Both the position numbers and the translations under genes were made by a program. Of a DNA stretch of 7,242 nt, positions 1-6,700 are shown piece after piece; the first letter of the stretch is position 1, and each line of letters begins with the position of its first letter. This DNA comes from Gammaproteobacteria bacterium (GTDB taxonomy: Bacteria; Pseudomonadota; Gammaproteobacteria; Thiohalospirales; Thiohalospiraceae), in contig JABURU010000318.1 of NCBI GenBank assembly GCA_014762485.1, positions 1 through 7,242 of the forward strand, written 5' to 3'. A model generated the notes under the pieces. That model searched no databases. It was given only the letters and a program-made list of their open reading frames with translations, and was not told where the DNA came from.

Positions 1-1
1 T

Positions 2-1012
2 GGGCAAGGCTGCCTTATGCGCGACCGTTTTAGACCACGTCTTCTGGAGGCCGAGCCACACACATTGAGCGATACAGAGAACAACAACCTGGACCCGTTC
101 GCTATCTGGGACACAATGATGACCAACGAAAAGCCAGGTGGTCATGGTGAACGCTCTGTTGCTGTTGGAGTCATTGACATGGCGGTATGGGATGCGGTGG
201 CGAAGATGGAAGGCAAGCCATTGTATCGCTTGTTGGCGGATCGCTATCGCAGTGGCGAGGCCGATGACAAGGTTTGGATCTATGCTGCCGGCGGTTATTA
301 CTACCCCGGTAAAGACGATACCCAGTTACAAGACGAGATGAAGAGTTATCTTGAGCGTGGATATCGCGTGGTCAAAATGAAAATTGGCGGCGCTTCGTTG
401 GCCGAGGATATGCGGCGTATTGAGTCCGCGCTAAAAATGGTTGATGGTGATGGTCAGCGTCTGTGCGTGGATGCCAACGGTCGTTTTGATCTGCAAACTT
501 CCATCGAGTATGCCAAGGCGTTAGCCCCGTTAAACCTCAAATGGTATGAAGAGGCCGGCGATCCACTGGATTATCAATTACAGGCCGAGCTGGCCGAGTA
601 TTATCCCAATGCCATGGCCACTGGGGAAAACCTGTTTAGCATGCAGGATGCACGTAACCTGATCCGTCACGGCGGCATGCGTCCCGATATCGACTACCTG
701 CAATTTGACTGTGCGTTAAGTTATGGCCTGGTGGAATACCTGCGCACGCTGCAGATGTTAAAGGAGCATGGCTGGTCTTCGCGGCGTGTGGTGCCGCACG
801 GCGGGCATCAAATGTCGCTGAATATAGCCGCCGGGTTAGGCCTGGGCGGGAATGAAAGTTATCCCGATGTCTTTGAGCCCTTCGGTGGGTTCGCCGACAA
901 TGTCCAGGTGGTCGACGGTTACGTTGGATTGCCTGATGTACCCGGTATCGGATTCGAAGAAAAATCGAACCTCTATGCCGTCATGAAAGATTTAGTGGAG
1001 GACATATTATGA
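2..1012 (+). CDS. tarD: D(-)-tartrate dehydratase, enolase superfamily (5' end cut by window)
   Basis: Predicted Mg-dependent dehydration of D(-)-tartrate to oxaloacetate in the cytoplasm. The frame is open from base 2; the codons before the ATG at 17 read GQGCL, a stretch inside this family, so the true start lies upstream and I estimate 55-60 residues are missing. Numbering from the ATG at 17, I see the general-base motif K120-M-K122, metal ligands D152 (VDANGRF), E178 or E179 (WYEEAGDP) and E204 (ATGEN), and the general-acid His H261 in PHGGHQ. The segments NEKPGGHGERSVAVG, AAGGYYYPGK and AAGLGLGGNESYP match my memory of the characterised Bradyrhizobium TarD closely, which is why I prefer this to a generic mandelate racemase-like label. 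The C-terminus is complete and overlaps the next gene by 4 bases. Substrate specificity is inferred from similarity; another acid sugar or tartrate isomer is possible. Confidence 0.88.
   Translation, partial: GQGCLMRDRFRPRLLEAEPHTLSDTENNNLDPFAIWDTMMTNEKPGGHGERSVAVGVIDMAVWDAVAKMEGKPLYRLLADRYRSGEADDKVWIYAAGGYYYPGKDDTQLQDEMKSYLERGYRVVKMKIGGASLAEDMRRIESALKMVDGDGQRLCVDANGRFDLQTSIEYAKALAPLNLKWYEEAGDPLDYQLQAELAEYYPNAMATGENLFSMQDARNLIRHGGMRPDIDYLQFDCALSYGLVEYLRTLQMLKEHGWSSRRVVPHGGHQMSLNIAAGLGLGGNESYPDVFEPFGGFADNVQVVDGYVGLPDVPGIGFEEKSNLYAVMKDLVEDIL
997..1001 (+). promoter_or_regulatory. Shine-Dalgarno site for the tartrate dehydrogenase gene
   Basis: GGAGG lies 7 bases before the ATG at 1009, inside the last codons of the dehydratase gene. 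It supports the ATG at 1009 as the start and, with the ATGA start/stop overlap, suggests translational coupling of the two genes. Confidence 0.8.
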
Positions 1013-2073
1013 CGACGAGTTATAAAATTGCAGTTGTGCCCGGCGATGGTATAGGCAAGGAAGTGGTGCCAGAAGGGATCAAGGTGTTAGAAAAGGTGGC
1101 TTCTAAATTTGACATCGCATTTCAGTTTGACGAGGTCGACTGGTCGTGCGAACGATTCCATAAAACAGGCGCGATGATGCCGGAAGATGGTCTTGAAGGG
1201 ATCAAGCATCATGATTCAATTTTCCTCGGCGCAGTAGGTTTCCCCGGTGTGCCTGATCACGTATCCCTATGGGGGCTTCTGATCCCGATTCGCCGTGAAT
1301 TTCAGCAATACATCAACCTGCGCCCGATACGCTTGTTCGAGGGAGTGCCTTGCCCACTTGCCGGTCGTAAGCCGGGTGATATCGATTTTTATATTGTGCG
1401 CGAAAATAATGAGGGCGAATACTCCGAAATAGGTGGCACATTATATGCCGGTACCGAACAGGAAACGGTTGTTCAGGAAAGTGTGTTCACTCGCAAAGGC
1501 GTTGACAGGGTTCTGAAATACGCTTTTGAGCTGGCAAAAAACCGGGGTGCGAAGCATCTGACGAGTGCAACCAAATCCAACGGCATCATTCACACCATGC
1601 CATTCTGGGATCGGCGCGTTGAGGAAATGGAGAAGCATTATCCGGAGATAACGGTTGATAAGTTTCACATCGATATCCTCACCGCACACTTTGTCCAGCA
1701 TCCTGACTGGTTTGACGTGGTGGTGGGATCGAACCTGTTCGGTGATATTCTCTCTGATCTCGGTCCTGCGTGTACTGGTACCATTGGTATCGCGCCGTCT
1801 GCCAATCTGAACCCGGAAAAGGAATTTCCGTCTTGCTTTGAGCCAGTGCACGGTTCCGCGCCCGACATCGCTGGCAAAGGTATCGCCAACCCGATTGGCC
1901 AGATCTGGTCGGGTGCAATGATGCTAGAGCATCTGGGCCATCAGGACGCCCATGATGTGATCTTGAAGGCGATCGAAACCGTTCTTTCCGATCCGTCAGC
2001 ACCTCGTACCCCTGACATGGGTGGTAACGCGACGACGACGGAACTGGGAGATGCCATCGCCGCCATCGTGTGA
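1009..2073 (+). CDS. ttuC: Tartrate dehydrogenase / D-malate dehydrogenase (decarboxylating)
   Basis: NAD-dependent, divalent-metal-dependent beta-decarboxylating dehydrogenase of the isocitrate/isopropylmalate family. Known members oxidise L(+)- and meso-tartrate and oxidatively decarboxylate D-malate to pyruvate. The 354 residues are close to the usual 350-365. Visible features are the N-terminal VPGDGIGKEV, substrate-binding arginines in IRREFQQYINLRP (R95, R96, R105) and VREN (R131), catalytic Y138 (NEGEYS) and K189 (TSATKSNG), metal ligands D222 (HIDIL), D246 and D250 (NLFGDILSDLG), and the dinucleotide-binding segment EPVHGSAPDIAGKGIANP (279-296). The segment DWSCERF and the long ACTGTIGIAPSANLNPE stretch are typical of the TtuC/DmlA branch rather than LeuB. 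The start has a good ribosome binding site and overlaps the dehydratase stop (ATGA). Sequence alone does not separate tartrate dehydrogenase from D-malate dehydrogenase (dmlA); the dehydratase neighbour favours tartrate use. Confidence 0.88.
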   Translation: MTTSYKIAVVPGDGIGKEVVPEGIKVLEKVASKFDIAFQFDEVDWSCERFHKTGAMMPEDGLEGIKHHDSIFLGAVGFPGVPDHVSLWGLLIPIRREFQQYINLRPIRLFEGVPCPLAGRKPGDIDFYIVRENNEGEYSEIGGTLYAGTEQETVVQESVFTRKGVDRVLKYAFELAKNRGAKHLTSATKSNGIIHTMPFWDRRVEEMEKHYPEITVDKFHIDILTAHFVQHPDWFDVVVGSNLFGDILSDLGPACTGTIGIAPSANLNPEKEFPSCFEPVHGSAPDIAGKGIANPIGQIWSGAMMLEHLGHQDAHDVILKAIETVLSDPSAPRTPDMGGNATTTELGDAIAAIV

Positions 2074-2314
2074 TGCTCTTTACCTTCTCGGTGTGCATGT
2101 TCAGTAGGGTTTCAGGGACGAAACTGACTGAATAACGGTCTAGAAGATTGAACCTCCATTACATGTCTCGAATATACCTGTCTGGCTGGTTTTAACGCCG
2201 GATGGCCTTGATGGGGGGCCTGCCAGAGTGCTGAAGCGCTAATGATGTGAAGATTAAATGCTTTTCTGGCTACGTGCATTTTCGCTGGACATTGTGCCAG
2301 CATCACGGAGTAGA
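2074..2314. other. Intergenic region between convergent operons; no gene seen
   Basis: This region separates the 3' ends of the tartrate operon (plus strand) and the signalling operon (minus strand). I find no convincing coding sequence. Three weak inverted repeats are visible: GTTTC/GAAAC (2109-2113 with 2120-2124), flanked by CAGT/ACTG (2102-2105 with 2127-2130); AAATGC/GCATTT (2256-2261 with 2276-2281); and GCTGG/CCAGC (2284-2288 with 2297-2301). None has a long GC-rich stem followed by a T run on either strand, so none is a clear intrinsic terminator. The last lies 13 bases past the stop of the minus-strand HPt gene and is the best placed to act as a transcript-end hairpin. Confidence 0.6.
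2102..2130. terminator. Weak imperfect hairpin, possible 3' end of tartrate operon
   Basis: Outer arms CAGT/ACTG (2102-2105, 2127-2130) and inner arms GTTTC/GAAAC (2109-2113, 2120-2124) enclose a 6-base loop, with an internal mismatch of 3 against 2 bases. It sits 28 bases after the dehydrogenase stop. There is no following T run on either strand, so an intrinsic terminator is doubtful. Confidence 0.2.
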
Positions 2315-2665
2315 TCAGAAAATCTGCTCATCCGGAATCTTGGAGCAGTTCTGAATCAGATCTTGCAGTTGTGCCAGCTCCGGACTGACCTGTGGTTGCA
2401 CGGACTGGTTATCGAGGCTGTTTTGATCAAAGCAGTCATCCAGTGCATGTTCTAAACTACGGGCGGTATCGCCGATGCGGGTAAAACCATAGGTGCTGGC
2501 GGCCCCGGCCAGTTTGTGCAAATGAAAGCGTACCTGATCCAGGCTATCAGCGGCATTGGAGTCTAAATAGTTTTTCCACGCCGTATCGATGCTATCCCAA
2601 CGCTCAGGTAGCATGCTGTGAAAATGTTCGTAAAGTTTTTCCATTTTGTCCTGCATCTCATCCAT
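2315..2665 (-). CDS. Stand-alone histidine phosphotransfer (HPt) protein
   Basis: Small cytoplasmic phosphorelay protein of 116 residues, predicted to pass a phosphoryl group between receiver aspartates. The HPt signature is RFHLHKLAGAASTYGF (46-61), with H50 as the expected phosphorylated histidine followed by L52, G54 and A56. The following helix, RIGDTARSLEHAL (63-75), is the usual second half of the domain. The flanking N- and C-terminal stretches are hydrophilic and look helical; there is no signal peptide or membrane segment. It is the last gene of the minus-strand operon and starts 4 bases after the stop of the REC-HD-GYP gene, so the natural partners are that receiver and the receivers of the hybrid kinase. 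The start at 2665 is chosen for an AGGAG 12 bases upstream; in-frame ATGs at codons 4 and 8 have poorer spacing. The exact direction of phosphotransfer is inferred. Confidence 0.88.
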   Translation of the reverse strand: MDEMQDKMEKLYEHFHSMLPERWDSIDTAWKNYLDSNAADSLDQVRFHLHKLAGAASTYGFTRIGDTARSLEHALDDCFDQNSLDNQSVQPQVSPELAQLQDLIQNCSKIPDEQIF

Positions 2666-2669
2666 GGTA

Positions 2670-3746
2670 TTAACTTACTCCTGGTTCCATATGTTGGCTG
2701 CGTATATCCAGTATATCATCCAAAATGTCATTAAACAGATCCACCAGGTCAGGCTGGAAGTGCATACCTCTCTGTTCATGCAAAAATGTTATCGCATCTT
2801 CAATGCTCCAGGCCTTCTTATATGGTCGTTCGGTGGTCAGGGCATCAAATACGTCGGCGATGGCCACAACACGGGCGGTTAACGGGATAGCTTCACCAGA
2901 TAATTTATGCGGATAGCCACTGCCATCCCATTTTTCGTGATGAGCGAGGGCTATTTCGCTGGCCATCTGCATCAGGCTGGAGGTATGGCCGGAGAGGATT
3001 TCGGCGCCAATGGTGGTATGGGTTTGCATGGTTGCCCATTCGTCGGCATCCAGTTTGCCAGGCTTCAGCAGGATAGAATCCGGTATGCCAATTTTGCCGA
3101 TATCATGCATCGGGCTGGCATTTAGAATATCCTCTGCCTGGATATCCGTCATACCGGTCGCCGAGGCCAGGCGCTGGGAATATTTACTCATGCGAATGAT
3201 GTGCAGGCCGGTCTCATTGTCACGATATTCGGCGGCACGACCCAGGCGGCGAATGACTTCCATCCTGGTTTCATTTAACTCCTGTGTACGCTCACGTACC
3301 TTATTTTCCAGGATCTTGTTTTGATCACGTAGCTGGTTATGTAGCAGGCGTACTTCCAGCATGTTGCGGATGCGGTTTAATACCTCCATGCGATCAAATG
3401 GCTTGGTAAGGAAGTCCTTCGCGCCCAGCTCCAGTGACTTAATACGGGTTTCGCGATCCGTTTGCGCGGTTAACACCAGGATGGCGACATAATCATCGGA
3501 GTCTTTGTCTGCCTGGTTGAGTAGTTCCATGACATCAAAGCCGTTCAAATGCGGCATGCTGATATCTAGTAAGATCAGATCGTAATGGTACTCCTGATAC
3601 ATATCGAGCACCGTGCGGGGATCGGTCGTGCTATGAACAAAATTAAAGCCAACACTGGAAAGCATTTTTTCCAGTAACATCACATTGGCAGGTTGGTCAT
3701 CTACTATCAGGATTTTGGCCGCTAGAATTTGTTCACTTAAGTCCAT
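2670..3746 (-). CDS. REC-HD-GYP response regulator, predicted cyclic-di-GMP phosphodiesterase
   Basis: Two-component response regulator of RpfG type, 358 residues, predicted to hydrolyse cyclic-di-GMP when its receiver is phosphorylated. The receiver domain (about 10-130) has acidic residues D16 and D17, phospho-acceptor D61 (LLDISMP), T93 and K115 (TKPF). A charged, probably coiled-coil linker follows (about 132-167). The HD-GYP domain (about 168-345) keeps E178 and H182 (ETGLHIIRM), H214-D215 in HDIGKIGIPD, H243, the H269-H270 pair, the D274-GSGYP motif, and ADVFDALTTERPYK. All metal-binding and GYP residues I would look for are present, so it should be active. There is no membrane segment, so it is cytosolic. 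It starts 16 bases after the hybrid kinase gene with only a weak AGG as ribosome binding site, and is followed 4 bases later by an HPt gene. The kinase and HPt are its likely phosphoryl donors. Whether the product is pGpG or GMP cannot be read from the sequence. Confidence 0.93.
   Translation of the reverse strand: MDLSEQILAAKILIVDDQPANVMLLEKMLSSVGFNFVHSTTDPRTVLDMYQEYHYDLILLDISMPHLNGFDVMELLNQADKDSDDYVAILVLTAQTDRETRIKSLELGAKDFLTKPFDRMEVLNRIRNMLEVRLLHNQLRDQNKILENKVRERTQELNETRMEVIRRLGRAAEYRDNETGLHIIRMSKYSQRLASATGMTDIQAEDILNASPMHDIGKIGIPDSILLKPGKLDADEWATMQTHTTIGAEILSGHTSSLMQMASEIALAHHEKWDGSGYPHKLSGEAIPLTARVVAIADVFDALTTERPYKKAWSIEDAITFLHEQRGMHFQPDLVDLFNDILDDILDIRSQHMEPGVS
2678..2682 (-). promoter_or_regulatory. 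Shine-Dalgarno-like site for the HPt gene
   Basis: AGGAG on the minus strand, within the last codons of the REC-HD-GYP gene, lies 12 bases before the ATG ending at 2663. The spacing is long, which suggests translation helped by coupling to the upstream gene that stops 4 bases before the start. Confidence 0.5.
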
Positions 3747-3762
3747 AAAGGTTATGCCTGTT

Positions 3763-6700
3763 TTAATTTGTATTATGCAGGTATGAATTTATAACATCCA
3801 TGAAGCGTTGCATATCCAGAGGCTTGGTTAAATAGTGCTTAAAGCCGGCATTCATGGCCTTGTCGATGTCACTTTGCATCGCGTTGGCGCTGATAGCGAT
3901 AAGTGGGATATGCGCGGTTTTGTCCTGTTGTGAAATAACCTTGGCTATATCCATCCCGCTCATATCAGGAATATTAATGTCTAATAAGGCCAAATCAGGC
4001 TGGTTTTCTATAATCGATTTTAAACCATCCTTCCCCGTATACTCGACGATCAGCTTAATGTTTGGTATGCGAGCCAGCATCTTTTGTACCAGCTTCATAT
4101 TCGCTGGGTTATCTTCTACATAAACAATGGTGAAGTCTCGATCTTCACTCGTTGATGGATTGAGTTCTATGTCATCGGTCATAACATCATCCTGTATAGG
4201 ATTAAGTTGATTAAAGGCATCAGGCATGGTGACAAAGAATGTTGTGCCTATATCAAGCTGGCTTTCAACGCGAATAGAGCCGCCCATTAATTCAACCAGA
4301 CTTTTCGCAATCACCAGTCCGATACCGGTACCTTCTACTTCGGTGTTTTCTGCCCCCAGGCGGTTGAAAGGTTCAAATATCTTGTCCAGTTGTTCTGCAG
4401 CAATACCGCGTCCCGTATCTTTAATAATAAAGTCGATGTGATCATCATATGGCTCAATGCTTAATAAGACCTTGCCGGAGTTTTTGTTGTATTTAATCGC
4501 GTTGGATAACAGGTTTAGGTAGACCTGTTTAAAGCGGGTACGATCAGCGGAGATGAGGAGTTGTTCATGAGTATCCAGTCCTGGTGTCTCGATGGAAATA
4601 TGAGTCTGATCAGCTTGAGGCTCGACCAGGTCAATACACTCTTGCATGATGGACTTGGCGTCAATCTGTTCAAGTGAGATATCCATATTACCGGATTCAA
4701 TCTTGGCCAGATCCAGTACTTCATTAATCAGCTCCAGCAGGTGCCAGCCCGCCTTGAGGATTTGAACAACGCTCACTTCCTGGCCATCGGAAAGCGGATC
4801 GTTGGGATCGGATTCCATTAGTTGAGCAAAGCCGAGAATCGCATTCATTGGTGTACGCAACTCGTGGCTCATGCGGGACAAAAACTCCGACTTGGCCTGG
4901 TTGGCCTGCTCAGCCTCTTCTTTGGCTATTTTGAGGTGTTGATGATCCTCTTCGCGTTCGCGGTTTACCCACAGTCCATGCATCAGGCTGCCACAGGTGG
5001 CATTAAAGGGTTGCAGAAAGTCGACGATATTATCGCTGTAACCCTGTGAGCGATTGGCGATGCCATACATCCCCAGCATCTGGTTACCGTAATACAGCGG
5101 CACACCTAGAAAGGCGTTTAAGTCAGGGTGGCCATCGGGTAGTCCGCCTGAACGGGGGTCATCTTTTGGTGAATTACTGATGACCACTTTACCGGTTTTT
5201 AGGACCTCACCAAACAGGCTATTTAAATTGGTAAATTCCAGTCCATCGGGAGCATTTTGTTCATAGAACTGTTTGGTTTCGTCATTCCAGGAAATGTTAG
5301 TGATGCTATGGGTTTTTAAATAGGGCTCACCATTTTTATGGTGCAGTACTTCGCCGATAAAGCCGTACTCGCTATCGGTAATATCCAGCAGGCCCTCTAG
5401 CATCTGCTCAAATACCATGGCGTATTCTTCTGAGCTAATGGCAACCGAGGTGGATTGATTTAACAGGTCCAGCAGCTTCTCGGCGGTTTTTCGACGAGTG
5501 ATATCCTGTACTACCCCCAGCATGTGTAGTGGCGAACCATTTTCATCGCGTACCACATCACCCTTCTCACTTAACCAGCGCACCTTGCCGTCGGTGCGAA
5601 TGATACGGTGCTCAATATCATAGGTGGCGCCGTGTTTTACACAGGCGGTTACGGATTCGGTAACGAAATCACGATCGTCGGGATGTACCGCGTTGATAAA
5701 GTTTTCATACGTGGTATCAACCAGTTTGTCATAGCCGAACAGTGGTCCGATGCGTTCAGACCAGTAAAGGTCGCCAGTGGAGATATTCCAGTCCCAGGTC
5801 CCTATATTGGCGTATTGCTGACTGCGACGCAGACGCTCTTCCTTATCTCGAATCTGGTTCTCTATCAGTTTCTGGCGACTAATGTCTGTACGTATCGAAA
5901 TGTATTGAATAGGTTGTCCATACTTATCCAATATAGGTGTAATGGTAGAGGCTACCCAGTAGTAAGAGCCATTCTTAGCGCGGTTTTTAATCTCACCTTG
6001 CCAGGTTTTTCCACTACGAATGGTTTGCCACATATCCTGGAAATAGTCTGCGGGATGATGACCCGAATTGAGCAGGCGGTGATTTTGACCGATCAGCTCA
6101 TTAAGCGGGTAGCCGCTGATCTGACAAAACTTGTTATTGGCATAGGTAATATTGCCATGGGTATCGGCAACACTGACGATAGCGTGTTGATCCAGGGTTA
6201 ACTTAAAGCGTTCTAGTTCATTAACCGTAGCGCTGAGCTGGTTATATGCGCGAGCTATGCTACTGCTTCGTAATGCACGGGTATGGATGGTTCGAACCAA
6301 TAACTCAGAGCTGACGGGCTTGGTGAGAAAGTCATCCCCGCCCAGAGCAATGGCATCTAGTTGTCTGTCCTGATTGGTTTCGGAGGAGAGAAATATGATC
6401 GAGGTAAACTGGTGCAGCGGGTCCATGCGTATGACCCTGGCCAGCTCTATGCCACTATACTGTGGCATATAGACATCCATAACAATCACATTGGGCTGAA
6501 ATTCATTAATGGCATCGAGGCATTGCAACGGAGAGTTGATGATGCGCGTTTGCATGCCATTTTGTAACAGGATGGTAGAAGTATATTCAGCAGAGTCTGG
6601 ATCATCATCCACTATCAATACCCGGTTGGGGGCGGTGAAGTTTTTATTAATGACCAGTTCTATGGAATGTAATAAGCGTGATACATCAACCGGTTTTGGT

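Noticed and set aside
17..19. ATG at 17 as the start codon of the tartrate dehydratase
   Set aside because: Codons before it are open and read GQGCL, which matches an internal part of the family. The N-terminal capping domain would otherwise be missing its first strands.
1441..2098. Minus-strand open frames over the tartrate dehydrogenase gene
   Set aside because: They are antisense to a complete, conserved enzyme; their products are rich in Arg, Ser and Pro without motifs.
2256..2282. AAATGC/GCATTT inverted repeat as a terminator or operator
   Set aside because: The stem is 6 AT-rich base pairs with a 14-base loop and lies between gene tails, so neither role is supported.
2112..2306. Minus-strand 64-residue open frame in the intergenic region
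   Set aside because: It has no ribosome binding site that I can see, no recognisable motif and no similarity to neighbours. I treat it as a chance frame.
5608..6201. Plus-strand 197-residue open frame
   Set aside because: It lies wholly antisense to the PAS1-PAS2 coding region of the hybrid kinase, whose minus-strand reading gives well-conserved domains. The plus-strand product shows no recognisable motif.
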